Positions 1 through 7,098 of a DNA stretch of 52,175 nucleotides are shown here, piece by piece (the stretch's first letter is position 1; every line of letters starts with the position of its first letter). The stretch covers positions 1-52,175 of the forward strand of contig NZ_VRKW01000021.1 of assembly GCF_009746715.1 (NCBI RefSeq). Reading direction: 5' to 3'. The position numbers and the translations under genes were made by a program. The DNA is from Ketobacter sp. MCCC 1A13808 (lineage in GTDB: Bacteria > Pseudomonadota > Gammaproteobacteria > Pseudomonadales > Ketobacteraceae). The notes below the pieces were generated by a model, which saw only the letters and a list, made by a program, of their open reading frames with translations, ran no database searches and was not told the origin of the DNA.

Positions 1-2
1 AA

Positions 3-89
3 AAATGGACGATGCCCATAAGAAATTGGAAAACGGCCTTAAACCGATTTATGATTCTGTTCGAAGACCGTTTGAAGGATTATATTTAA
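3..89 (+). CDS. IS256-family transposase, C-terminal 28 residues (partial)
   Basis: Reading the third frame from base 3 gives KWTMPIRNW at the start and DRLKDYI before a TAA at 87-89. This is the usual C-terminal pattern of IS256/mutator transposases, where a W-x-x-P-I-x-N-W motif precedes a short helix and the stop. It is homologous to, but clearly different from, the C-terminus of the neighbouring remnant (RWTHPIQNW and DRLEKFISL, before 1196), so the two come from different IS types. The start is outside the window. Confidence 0.65.
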   Translation, partial: KWTMPIRNWKTALNRFMILFEDRLKDYI

Positions 90-95
90 CCCTGC

Positions 96-120
96 AGTTA
101 CACAGAATTATTTACAGGGT
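96..120 (+). repeat. Terminal inverted repeat (right end) of the first IS256-family element
   Basis: The sequence contains TTACACAGAATTATTTACAG directly after the transposase stop. The core ACACAGAATT is shared with the right end of the second remnant at 1207-1230 in the same orientation, as expected for right ends of related elements. Confidence 0.55.
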
Positions 121-1196
121 CCAACGAGGAAGCGCCTAACCGTAAGAACGGAAAGTCTTCCAAGACCTTAAAAGACCCCACTGGCAGCGTTGAGTTGGAT
201 CCCCCCCAGCGACCGGTCTGGCACCTTCGAACCCCAGCTGATCAAGAAGAACCAGACTCACCTCACCGATGAATTGGAACGCAAGATCCTGGCTCTGTTT
301 GCCCTGGGTAACAGTTACCAGGACATCCGCGGCCATATTGCCGATCTTTACGGTGTCGAGCTTTCCAATGGTACCACCAATGCTGTCACCGACAAGCTGC
401 TTCCTGAGTTGTAGGCGTGGCGTGAGCGAGACCTGGAAGCCATCTATCCTATCGTCTGGCTGGACGCTATACACTACAAAATAAAAGAAAACGGCCGCTA
501 TGTCAGCAAAGCCATTTACACCATCCTGGGCCTCAACATCGAAGGCAAGAAGGAGCTGTTGGGCCTGTATTTATCGGATCAGGAAGGCGCTCATCACTGG
601 CTTTCAGTGCTGACAGATCTGTACAACCGAGGCGTAAAAGACATCCTGATCGCCTGTGTTGATGGATTGAAGGGCTTTCCTGAAGCCATCGAAAGCATCT
701 ACCCCAATACCGAGATCCAGCACTGCATCACTCACCAGATTCGCAACTCTATGAAGTACGTCGCCTCAAAGAACCAGAAGGCGTTTATGACCGATCTAAA
801 ATGCGCTTACAAGGCTGCTACGCTGAACGCTGCCGAAACCGCTCTGGATGAACTGGAAGCCAAATGGGGTGACAAATACCCGATGGTGATCAATTCCTGG
901 CGTAGTAAATGGTTCACCTTGTCGACTTATTTCAAATACCCGGATTATGTCCAGAAGGCAATCTACACCACCAATGCCGTTAAAGCTGTTCACCGCCAGT
1001 TCCGCAAGCTCACCAAAACCAAAGGTGGCTTCGCCAATGAAAACAGCTTACTGAAGCTGTTCTATGCCGGTATACTCAAAGCCACTGAGCGATGGACTCA
1101 TCCGATTCAAAACTGGAACCTGACGGGGTCGCCTAGACGCTGTCACAGCTCACGATCCACTTCCCTGATCGATTGGAGAAATTCATCAGCTTATGA
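121..1196 (+). pseudogene. IS256-family transposase, 5'-truncated and triply disrupted
   Basis: The DDE transposase core is visible: WLDAIHYK (first Asp), ACVDGLKGF (second Asp), TNAVKAVHRQ and the following Glu in ANENS. The N-terminal part, roughly 60-70 residues, is missing. Three lesions are seen. First, a run of seven C at 201-207 shifts the frame; six C would keep NRKNGKSSKT upstream in frame with GTFEPQLIKK downstream. Second, TAG at 412-414 sits where related proteins continue LLPEL-Q-AWRERD. Third, a 14-bp insertion at 1126-1139 throws the end out of frame; without it the reading resumes as LSQLTIHFPDRLEKFISL and stops at 1194-1196. The gene cannot make an active enzyme. Confidence 0.85.
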
Positions 1197-1201
1197 TGCC
1201 A

Positions 1202-1687
1202 CTAGGCTGACACAGAATTTTGAACACCCTCGTTAAATTCAGAGTCCGAGGAATCTACAACCATTATAGATTCCTCGTAATCATTTAACTCATCAGACAA
1301 TAGTTGCTCTCCAGTACGCTGTAAATGGAACTTCAGCTTCAAGCCGAGCTCATCTAGGGACAATACAGCTAATAAATTCTGATCCCTTTTCTCCTTATTC
1401 CAATGAGAGAAAATTTTTCGAGTAAGCAAAACGCCTTGAATCAGGTAATCTGCTTCAACATAGTCATCGATATTGATCGAGTTTATAAAGCATTCAAATC
1501 CAGTTTTATCAGGAAAGTCATCTACCGAGGCGTTAGTTTCAATATTTATGCACGCTTTAATAAAAACACAACCGTACTTTTCACTGAAACCAGACTCTCC
1601 AATCTTAAGTAATTCACGATCTAGCACTCTACCGTTCAATTCTAAATGAGAGTACGCCGTAGCCATATCTTTGTTCATCGTAAACAT
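1202..1687 (-). CDS. Putative immunity protein of the terminal toxin module, 3' end replaced by IS sequence
   Basis: A 161-residue acidic protein starts 3 bp after the toxin-tip ORF at 1691-1966. Position directly behind a toxin fragment, size and acidity are those of a polymorphic-toxin immunity protein; the family is not recognised. The last about 10 codons (GVQNSVSA) are read from the inverted repeat of the IS256-family remnant, and the stop at 1202-1204 lies at its edge. The native C-terminus was therefore lost or altered. Whether the protein still neutralises its toxin is unknown. Confidence 0.55.
   Translation of the reverse strand: MFTMNKDMATAYSHLELNGRVLDRELLKIGESGFSEKYGCVFIKACINIETNASVDDFPDKTGFECFINSINIDDYVEADYLIQGVLLTRKIFSHWNKEKRDQNLLAVLSLDELGLKLKFHLQRTGEQLLSDELNDYEESIMVVDSSDSEFNEGVQNSVSA
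1207..1230 (+). repeat. Right terminal inverted repeat of the second IS256-family remnant
   Basis: CTGACACAGAATTTTGAACA lies 12 bp after the ancestral transposase stop and matches the right end at 96-120 in its ACACAGAATT core. It also forms the last codons of the minus-strand immunity gene, so the insertion struck the 3' end of that gene. Confidence 0.6.
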
Positions 1688-1690
1688 ATT

Positions 1691-1966
1691 TTATTCTCCA
1701 AGATATTTGGTCATGGCTTTATCTATTGCAGCTCTAAACTTTTTATCACTAAGCATTTTATTTACAGACTTTGGTGCATTAGGAAAAGATTTTGTTTCCG
1801 GGTCATACAAATACTTATTGTTTTTATTGTCTTGATAATGTACTTGACCTGGCCTCTGCCCGGGATTTGGATTTTCAACATCTATTCTCTCTTTACCCTT
1901 ACCCTTCCATAAAGTCTTGCTTGCGGTTTTCGTTCCATTTGCACCCAGCATCCCTCCCTTTGCAAC
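1691..1966 (-). CDS. Displaced Rhs toxin tip (WKGKGKERIDVENP type), orphan
   Basis: The frame opens at the shared junction (GTT GCA AAG) with no start codon at that point. It contains WKGKGKERIDVENPNPGQRP, then HYQDNKNNKYLYDP and a C-terminal KYLGE. From general experience this type of tail occurs at the C-terminus of Rhs and contact-dependent toxins, but no named toxin family or activity can be assigned here. Internal ATG at 1951 could allow separate translation without a secretion signal. It directly precedes the putative immunity gene, and it follows the MafI-like gene by about 10 bp. Likely a silent cassette. Confidence 0.55.
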   Translation of the reverse strand, partial: VAKGGMLGANGTKTASKTLWKGKGKERIDVENPNPGQRPGQVHYQDNKNNKYLYDPETKSFPNAPKSVNKMLSDKKFRAAIDKAMTKYLGE

Positions 1967-1974
1967 ATTAAAAC

Positions 1975-2256
1975 TTAGCTATCAGTTACATGGCCGCGCA
2001 GTTTCTCTTCAAACACTTTTTTGTCCAATTGCATTAGCTCTGCCAACTCACAGACGAGAGCCAAATACTCACCAGGAATCTGCTTGTTCTCCTCAATTAC
2101 GATATCAACCAAGGTATCCAAAGCCAGTTCATATTCACCAGCATCAATGAAATCCTGTACTTCATTTCTTTCAGAATTGGTAAATATTTCTAACAACAGA
2201 CCAAGCAATCGTAACAACAGATTTTCGATAGACTGATAATCGTAGGTAGTCATCAT
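1975..2256 (-). CDS. MafI-like immunity protein for the EndoU toxin tip
   Basis: A 93-residue acidic helical protein carrying FIDAGEYELALDTLVDIVIE, a pattern typical of MafI family immunity proteins, which are found with MafB and other EndoU toxins. Its ATG overlaps the stop of the upstream EndoU fragment (ATGA at 2253-2256), which implies translational coupling and pairs the two. It should bind and block the EndoU nuclease in the cytoplasm, and may protect against incoming toxins of neighbours even though the local toxin tip is not attached to a delivery domain. Confidence 0.7.
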   Translation of the reverse strand: MMTTYDYQSIENLLLRLLGLLLEIFTNSERNEVQDFIDAGEYELALDTLVDIVIEENKQIPGEYLALVCELAELMQLDKKVFEEKLRGHVTDS

Positions 2257-2576
2257 GGGTTTCTCGGCACGTTAGTTGGGAACCCTGAGACAATATCTCC
2301 ATTGCGTTCCTGAATTACTCTGATATCAATCCCATCGCGCGTTCCTTCGGTAATGGTCCGCCCGCCACGCCCAGTACGAGTTACGGCATTTGGATCAGTC
2401 GCAATGTCAGATATTTCATGCATGATTTTGTCATCTGACCAGCCTTGAGGAAACTCACTCTTTCCTGGCTTGCCAGTACCAGGTCTATGCCCACCACCTG
2501 TGGCATCACCGTCAAGGATGTGTCTACGACGCTTAGAAGAAGCAAGGTCTACATAGTCATCTGCCTTCTTTGCAAC
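2253..2576 (-). CDS. Displaced EndoU-family nuclease toxin tip, orphan
   Basis: The frame starts at the VAKK junction (2576) and runs to TGA at 2253-2255. It contains RRRHILDGD, GGGHRPGTGKPGKSEFP, WSDDKIMHEI and a terminal SGFPTNVPRNP, which together are the signature of bacterial EndoU nucleases; the two His residues and the late Ser/Thr match the expected catalytic set. EndoU toxins cleave RNA in the target cytoplasm. No start codon or secretion domain precedes it: the frame is open only from just after the stop of the preceding immunity gene (2586-2588). It is therefore a cassette cut off from an Rhs core, and possibly a donor for recombination. Confidence 0.75.
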   Translation of the reverse strand, partial: VAKKADDYVDLASSKRRRHILDGDATGGGHRPGTGKPGKSEFPQGWSDDKIMHEISDIATDPNAVTRTGRGGRTITEGTRDGIDIRVIQERNGDIVSGFPTNVPRNP

Positions 2577-2585
2577 ATCAAACCA

Positions 2586-2990
2586 TCAACCTGAGAGTTC
2601 AAAATATCCATCACTGATAACTGATGACTTAATCACCCCTTGATCCTTAAGCTTTGCCAAGCAATCTGCTAAGTCATATTCACTATAATCGACTCCAATT
2701 GAGTCGAGAAACTGCTCTAACCTCCAAGAATCAAATATTTCTGTGTTGTCTACATACTTATGAACATCAATAATTTCGCCAGTAGAAACGTTCCGAAATA
2801 GCAGGCCTACTCCATGCTTATTAAACATCCATATCTGACCACCAATTTCAATTTCTCCAGTTTTGGGAAAATCGAGCAAAAACTGCCAGTCTTTTAAGCC
2901 AGGATGAAGAGCAGCAAACGCGGAAATCAAAGCGACTTGATAGCAGATTAGTTGGTGTATTAGTTTGTTAAGATTTGGAATCGTACCCAT
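2586..2990 (-). CDS. DUF6896-like immunity protein
   Basis: The 134-residue protein has a central TGEIEIGGQIWMFNKHGVG and STGEIIDVHKYVDN, followed by FDSWRLEQFLDS. I recognise this as the pattern of the DUF6896 family, which often lies next to toxin genes, with moderate certainty. It begins 1 bp after the stop of the ParB-like tip (2992-2994). Together they form one module, and it presumably neutralises that tip. Confidence 0.6.
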   Translation of the reverse strand: MGTIPNLNKLIHQLICYQVALISAFAALHPGLKDWQFLLDFPKTGEIEIGGQIWMFNKHGVGLLFRNVSTGEIIDVHKYVDNTEIFDSWRLEQFLDSIGVDYSEYDLADCLAKLKDQGVIKSSVISDGYFELSG

Positions 2991-2991
2991 A

Positions 2992-3282
2992 CTAATATAA
3001 TCTCGCTTCAGCAGCTTCTTTCAATAATTGATCGCCTTGCTCTCTAGTTGCTTTTGTAATATTTTCCGGTATTTCCTTAATCCCAGCGCCTATTGCTCCC
3101 TGCGTCCGATGATGCCCATCGAGAATAATCATCTTCCCATCTACATCCGCTACTTCAACCGGTTTGGTTTGATCGTATCCATTTTCACGCATGTTTCGGC
3201 GTAGCTTCTTAACCCGGCTAGAGGACATCTCATTCCTTCCTTGACGGCTGATCAAAGATTTTGGATCTACTTTCTGCGCAAC
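2992..3282 (-). CDS. Displaced ParB-like toxin tip, orphan
   Basis: From the junction (GTT GCG CAG AAA, 3282) the frame reads through VDPKSLISRQGR, SSRVKKLRRNMRENGYDQ and ILDGHHRTQGAIGAGIKEIP. The LDGHHR-(x)-A-x-x-AG motif is that of ParB/Srx-fold domains, used as nuclease tips in polymorphic toxins. The junction is slightly degenerate here (VAQK rather than VAKK). A TTG at 3255 is the first possible start inside. No delivery domain is attached; the gene is followed immediately by its putative immunity gene. Confidence 0.65.
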   Translation of the reverse strand, partial: VAQKVDPKSLISRQGRNEMSSSRVKKLRRNMRENGYDQTKPVEVADVDGKMIILDGHHRTQGAIGAGIKEIPENITKATREQGDQLLKEAAEARLY

Positions 3283-3307
3283 ATTGCTGCATCGCTACAT
3301 TAAAAAG

Positions 3308-3538
3308 CTATCCAGCCAATTCCTCAGCAAGCGCCCTTAGCTCCTGTTCCGAGAACTCAAACTCAGGCCCTTCCTCCATAGCCATCAACTGAAGAAGTTT
3401 CTCATCAAGATCAGGAGTCAATTCAACCCCATGATCTTGATAAAGCTGGAAAGCCGAGCGGGCTATTCTCACAACGTCGTAGCCTTTATCAAGCTCTGCT
3501 TGCAATACACTACTTAGTTCTTTCGCTGTAAGCGTCAT
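3308..3538 (-). CDS. Small acidic immunity protein (family not recognised)
   Basis: A 76-residue strongly acidic protein with a Leu/Glu-rich C-terminus. Its ATG overlaps the stop of the preceding toxin tip (ATGA at 3535-3538), the usual arrangement for a toxin/immunity pair. Function is inferred only from position, size and charge. Confidence 0.55.
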   Translation of the reverse strand: MTLTAKELSSVLQAELDKGYDVVRIARSAFQLYQDHGVELTPDLDEKLLQLMAMEEGPEFEFSEQELRALAEELAG

Positions 3539-3879
3539 AACCCTAGCTCCCTTGCAGTTGGTGGATAATGTTGAGAATTGACCGTCTGACCGTTAATTGA
3601 TTTCGGATGAACTCTATTTACCTGGCCAGAATGGTTATAGCTTTCCATCCACTGTCTGACGTTACCGGTTTGAGGGTTATGCTCAGTGACAAATGAAGCC
3701 CCACGGGTCGGGCCTTCAGTCCTTGCAGGGACTTCCTTGGTGTAATAACGCGTACGGCCATCAGGTAGTTGTCGCGTCGTAGCTGCATTTTGCTGAGCTT
3801 TTTCCAACCCAGAAAGTTTCGCGCGAAGTGCTGATTGCGCATTTACGTTTTCGGCACCGCTACTTACTTTCTTTGCAAC
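3535..3879 (-). CDS. Displaced Rhs toxin tip of unassigned type, orphan
   Basis: The frame starts at the VAKK junction (3879) and ends at 3535. It includes TRYYTKEVPARTEGPTRGAS, VTEHNPQTGNVRQWMES, NHSGQVNRVHPKS and HYPPTARELGL. Basic, His-rich tails of this kind, read just before a small acidic immunity gene, are typical of Rhs nuclease-like tips, but the family is not identified. It has no attached core, and its start is at the recombination junction rather than at a start codon. Confidence 0.55.
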   Translation of the reverse strand, partial: VAKKVSSGAENVNAQSALRAKLSGLEKAQQNAATTRQLPDGRTRYYTKEVPARTEGPTRGASFVTEHNPQTGNVRQWMESYNHSGQVNRVHPKSINGQTVNSQHYPPTARELGL

Positions 3880-3891
3880 AAGGGTAAATTA

Positions 3892-4212
3892 TTACGGCGC
3901 GTTTTCCTCCGCCCAACTCAGGAAAACTCCAATCAATTCGCCCAAATTAAAGGGGCCTCCATACCCTTGGAAATTACCTTTCTCGACCTTGCACAATATC
4001 CAGTCATTCTCATCAGCACGTTGTACTTTTATGTCTTTGAATTCGACATCATAAAGATAGGTATCTTTCAATTCGACCTTTAATGACCAACCTGGATTAT
4101 CAATATTGCTAATAAACACCCCGTAGGTGTGCTCCCAGTCTTCGTTACACATGGATGCATACCACTGTTGGAGGCGCTCTAACAGGCCAGATTCTGAACT
4201 CATCATAACCAT
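3892..4212 (-). CDS. Immunity protein 53 (Imm53) family
   Basis: A 106-residue protein whose pattern fits Imm53: LLERLQQWYASMCNEDWEHT, then DNPGWSLKVEL, a Cys in DWILCKVE and GGPFNLGELI with a final LSWAEE. It starts 3 bp downstream of the type-24-like toxin tip (4216-4512), so it is the likely partner of that tip. Acts in the cytoplasm of the producing cell. Confidence 0.75.
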   Translation of the reverse strand: MVMMSSESGLLERLQQWYASMCNEDWEHTYGVFISNIDNPGWSLKVELKDTYLYDVEFKDIKVQRADENDWILCKVEKGNFQGYGGPFNLGELIGVFLSWAEENAP

Positions 4213-4215
4213 ACC

Positions 4216-4512
4216 TTAGTAGTTGTAGTGGTTACCTTTTGGTATTTCACTCGAATCAGCAGGTCTCACCCCTCCTGGAATATCTTTACCTTGAGTGTGC
4301 GGCGTAGGCACGGCGTCACCTGTTTGTTTGTTGATATGCGGGGCACCTTTTAAATCCGTGCTCTGCACTTTGTCCCATCCATTTGGATTTCTTGGGTTAG
4401 GACTCCAAGTTTCATGTTTAGTAATTTCACCCGTTTGGGGATCTGATTTCCATGTCGTGTGTGGTCCGTCAGCATCCTTGATTGGTTCAACTTTCTTTGT
4501 TCTCTTTGTAAC
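4216..4512 (-). CDS. Displaced polymorphic toxin tip, type 24-like (Ntox24-like), orphan
   Basis: The frame runs from the degenerate junction (GTT ACA AAG, VTK, at 4512) to TAA at 4216-4218. It reads GPHTTWKSDPQTGEITKHET, then SPNPRNPNGWDKVQ, KGAPHINKQTGDAVPTPH and GGVRPADSSEIP. Paired His residues and the PHxNKxTG...PTPH pattern are those I associate with the type 24 toxin family, probably a nuclease. It is not joined to an Rhs core and lacks a start codon at the junction. Imm53 follows at once. Confidence 0.65.
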   Translation of the reverse strand, partial: VTKRTKKVEPIKDADGPHTTWKSDPQTGEITKHETWSPNPRNPNGWDKVQSTDLKGAPHINKQTGDAVPTPHTQGKDIPGGVRPADSSEIPKGNHYNY

Positions 4513-4513
4513 A

Positions 4514-4756
4514 TTAAATCACAGGATTATTTAATTCATTCCCATACTTATCGGTAAATCGTCTTTTAACTTGCCTAAATAGTTTTAACTCCAAGTCAGG
4601 ATTTAGACCTTCAACTTTAAAAATTTCCCTAACGAACTCGTCAGCAATATATTGATTTCGTGACGCCAACAAATCAACATCATTAGGAGGCAAACAAAAC
4701 CCCAAATCCACACATATTTGATCCAAAAAGCATCTAATTTCTGATTCTACATCCAT
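4514..4756 (-). CDS. Cognate immunity protein of the Rhs-attached toxin tip
   Basis: An 80-residue protein starting 17 bp after the Rhs stop. It carries IRCFLDQICVDLGFCLPPND and ADEFVREIFKVEGL; family not recognised. Because it follows the only tip still fused to an Rhs core, it is the presumed functional immunity gene of this locus. Confidence 0.6.
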   Translation of the reverse strand: MDVESEIRCFLDQICVDLGFCLPPNDVDLLASRNQYIADEFVREIFKVEGLNPDLELKLFRQVKRRFTDKYGNELNNPVI

Positions 4757-4773
4757 AAACTATATCCAACCTG

Positions 4774-5643
4774 TTAATTGTCTAAATGCTTCTCAATGCT
4801 TTTAATCAATTGCTGTTCAGCTGCTTGCCGTTGCCCATGAGCTTTGTCGCTACCAAGTTCAATATTTATCTTTATTCGTTGTTGCACGCTTTCACCTAAT
4901 TCACCCTTCAACTGAGTCAGCTCTTCATTTGAATAATTTTTCAAATCCTTAGGCCGCGGCAATTCACCATGTACCTTTCCAGTTGAATCTAACGAAGGTA
5001 GTTCTTTTCTTGCCTTCTTTGCAACAATTTGAGCCCCGTCTCTCGTTGCTTCAATCCCTAACCCTGAAGCACCAGGGAAGATTGGTACTGCCATTAAAAC
5101 AGAGTCGACTAGTATACCCCCTGCATCTACGATCGCTGCGCTATAGTCTCCCCGGCTATAATTATCTACTAAGCTTGCTATTCCAACGCTGATACTCAAT
5201 GCTTCAACGGCTAAATCTAAGTATCGCCCATCAGGATCCACGTACTTATATGGGTTGTTATTGACATATGCATACCGATTAAAACTCATTGGGCTGCTTT
5301 CCACAAACCAAACCGGATCAACTGCTAAAAACCGTCCCATTTCGGGGTGGTACCATCGGCCTTGCATGTAAGTTACATTCAGCGTCTTTTCATCCAGATG
5401 ACCTGTGAAACCAACACTATTATCGGTATCTTCTTTTACTATTTGTGAACCATAGGGCAGATAGTCCTCACGCCACTTAACAGCGCCTGAATGGTCCGTT
5501 GCCATGATGGGTGAACCCAGGTGATCCGTTGTAAAGTAGGTAATGCTTTCTACGGCCGCGTTGCTGCAAAAAGCAAAGCCAAACATTAACAATATGATTA
5601 AAGCGCGGCTTACGCTTTTTGTGATAATTTCAAAATGCTTCAT
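4774..5643 (-). CDS. Short secreted Rhs-core protein with C-terminal toxin tip
   Basis: With ATG at 5643 the product is 289 residues and begins with a signal peptide (KSVSRALIILLMFGFAFCSN, cleaved near SNAA). The Rhs repeat-associated core follows: YFTTDHLGSPIMATD, LPYGSQ, GFTGHLDEKTLNVTYMQGR, YHPEMGRFLAVDP and NRYAYVNNNPYKYVDPDGR. Next come a linker and the junction VAKK (GTT GCA AAG AAG). The variable tip contains HGELPRPKDLKNYSNEEL and HGQRQAAEQQLIKSIEKHL; its type is unassigned. The large YD-repeat shell of full Rhs proteins is absent. Longer in-frame starts (5760 or 5796) would put the signal peptide internally, so 5643 is preferred. Confidence 0.75.
   Translation of the reverse strand: MKHFEIITKSVSRALIILLMFGFAFCSNAAVESITYFTTDHLGSPIMATDHSGAVKWREDYLPYGSQIVKEDTDNSVGFTGHLDEKTLNVTYMQGRWYHPEMGRFLAVDPVWFVESSPMSFNRYAYVNNNPYKYVDPDGRYLDLAVEALSISVGIASLVDNYSRGDYSAAIVDAGGILVDSVLMAVPIFPGASGLGIEATRDGAQIVAKKARKELPSLDSTGKVHGELPRPKDLKNYSNEELTQLKGELGESVQQRIKINIELGSDKAHGQRQAAEQQLIKSIEKHLDN
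5013..5025 (-). repeat. Rhs core/tip junction repeat (six copies in the locus)
   Basis: GTTGCAAAGAAGG, encoding VAKK, marks the core/tip boundary in the intact Rhs gene. The same junction, exact or degenerate, opens every displaced tip on the minus strand, with its first base at 4512 (GTTACAAAGAG), 3879 (GTTGCAAAGAAA), 3282 (GTTGCGCAGAAA), 2576 (GTTGCAAAGAAGG) and 1966 (GTTGCAAAGGGAGG). Four of the five displaced copies are preceded by (A/G)AT. This is the homology expected to drive tip replacement by recombination. Confidence 0.75.
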
Positions 5644-5752
5644 AGTCGAAATGCCTGCTTTGATATTAATAAATCCTATCTCTTTATTGGCCGCATGACG
5701 AACGTGCCCTAAACTCTGCCAGTTGCTGGTGGATAGCCAGGAGGTGAGCCGC

Positions 5753-6607
5753 TTATTCATATTGACTCTCCTCCGGTCCATTGCCGTTGGGTACAAAGCT
5801 CGAATCGGTCGTCAACAAAATGCGATCAATGATGACGTCCGATTCGCGCATCCACAGATTCAAATGATGCACACCGGGGCTGCTCACCTCGAAAGTGAAT
5901 ACGTTTCCAGCAGAACCCTGCCGAACATTGGACCAGGACCAGCCATTGGGCGGGGGAATGACGAAATATTTGCCCGAACTGTGCGGGATGCCGTCCATTC
6001 CAGGATAAAAAGTGCGGGAGGTACTATTCGGAGCATACCCGCGTATCCATAGGTAATAAGTACCCGTTTGCGTAAAATCGATGGCGTAATCAACTCGGGC
6101 ATTATCGGTCGTAAAGCCATTCGGCGGTGAAACCGAGGCCCCTGCAGGCGCGACTATCGCACCTTCGCCCACAGCTTCTGCTGGGGTAATCAATTCCCAA
6201 TTGTAGTTTTCAAAGGACTGCTCTTGGTTGATGTAATGCTCACCCTCCATGACCACCAGGCCTGCTGATTCCTGATAGACAAAGTTACCCGTAGTGACAG
6301 GTACTGTCTCCACCGTGATGGTAACGGTTTGCTCGGAGTACAGACTGCTGTCCACAGCATCGGTGGCACGAATCACCAGGGTGTAAGTACCGGGACTATT
6401 AAGCGGTGGCGTCCAATTCAGACGGCCACTGCCATCACCCCAATCACTGAAACTTGGATTGCCCGGCAAACCGCTCACATCCGCCGACAATGTTGGGACC
6501 GTACTATCTGCATCAGTGGCCGTCACCGTGAAATCAAGCGCCTGTTCTTCCACAACACTTTGACTGCCAATGGTTGCTAGCTCAGGTACAGCGTTATTGG
6601 TCTGCAT
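5753..6607 (-). pseudogene. Fragment of a large surface/secreted protein: Ig-like repeat plus carbohydrate-binding-like domain
   Basis: The 284-residue ORF starts with a cadherin/He_PIG-type Ig-like repeat (FTVTATDAD, SGRLNWTPP, GTYTLVIRATDAVD). A beta-rich module follows that looks like a carbohydrate-binding or sugar-hydrolase accessory domain (VMEGEHYINQEQ, YYLWIRGYAP, HHLNLWMRESDVIIDRILL). There is no signal peptide, and an in-frame TAA lies shortly upstream of the ATG at 6607. So this looks like the 3' remainder of a much longer gene. Its end overlaps the possible early start of the Rhs ORF (5753-5760). The link to the Rhs gene may be historical, as part of the same ancestral shell protein, or accidental. 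Confidence 0.5.
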
Positions 6608-6830
6608 ACCAGTTCGGTTACTTTATATGGTGCGGTGCTGAGCTGGGTTTTCCGATCTTGCTCTGCAACAGCGTGGCCTGCTTTTCCCGTTGTGGGTGCA
6701 GTTCTCTAATCACTTTGAGTACCTTTGTCACCATGGGCCTTGGTGGGACCAGGAGAACCTGGGGCAATATACCATTGCACTAGAGCAGCCTGTCGTCGCT
6801 TGAGAGTGTTAACGGCAGTTCGATCATGCT

Positions 6831-6986
6831 TTATAGCTTCCCAGCACACAGAATAATGTCGAGTGGCGCTTCCTCTCCTGGCTGTCGCTCGTGTTTGTCG
6901 AGCCAGCGCAAATAAAGCTCCATCTGGCCCTTGTTCTCAGCCTTAAAGTCGCCAAACTTTAGCTCCACGACCACCAGCCGCCGGAG
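6831..6986 (-). pseudogene. Remnant of a YhcG/DUF1016-type PDDEXK nuclease
   Basis: About 52 codons read LVVVELKFGDFKAENKGQME, then LYLRWLDKHERQPGEEAP and ILCAGKL before TAA at 6831-6833. This is the catalytic strand region (E-x-K) of DUF1016/YhcG nuclease proteins. Both the N-terminal domain and the normal continuation after CAGK are absent, so it is a fragment. Confidence 0.65.
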
Positions 6987-7056
6987 ATAGCGGGTTATTC
7001 AAGGGCAATTCAGGCGGTTACAGGACTCGATATGAACGCGGATGTTCGAATTACAC

Positions 7057-7086
7057 TTGAACTTTTAGTTTAACGGCTTACACTAT
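7057..7086 (+). promoter_or_regulatory. Candidate promoter for the czc-like operon
   Basis: TTGAAC at 7057-7062 and CACTAT at 7081-7086 are spaced by 18 bp just upstream of the small CzcI-like gene. An alternative -10, TACACT, overlaps. Only a sequence match; no operator is evident. Confidence 0.3.
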
Positions 7087-7098
7087 TGCGTTCAGTTT

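Larger units (their letters stand above)
1..120 (+). mobile_element. Right end of an IS256-family insertion sequence (cut by window edge)
   Basis: The stretch holds the last codons of a mutator-type transposase (3-89) followed within about 10 bp by a terminal-inverted-repeat-like sequence (96-120). The rest of the element lies outside the window. A different IS256-family transposase starts mid-gene immediately afterwards. Either this element inserted into the second copy, or a deletion joined them; no target duplication can be tested from one end. Confidence 0.65.
6608..7098. other. Intergenic debris without an intact gene
   Basis: Apart from the nuclease remnant at 6831-6986 and a candidate promoter at 7057-7086, no convincing coding sequence is seen. 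The minus strand between 6608 and 6830 reads as broken, stop-interrupted frames. Confidence 0.5.

Noticed and set aside
201-207. C7 run as a programmed frameshift for transposase expression
   Set aside because: IS256-family transposases are normally made from one frame, and an amber codon and a 14-bp insertion also disrupt this copy, so decay is simpler.
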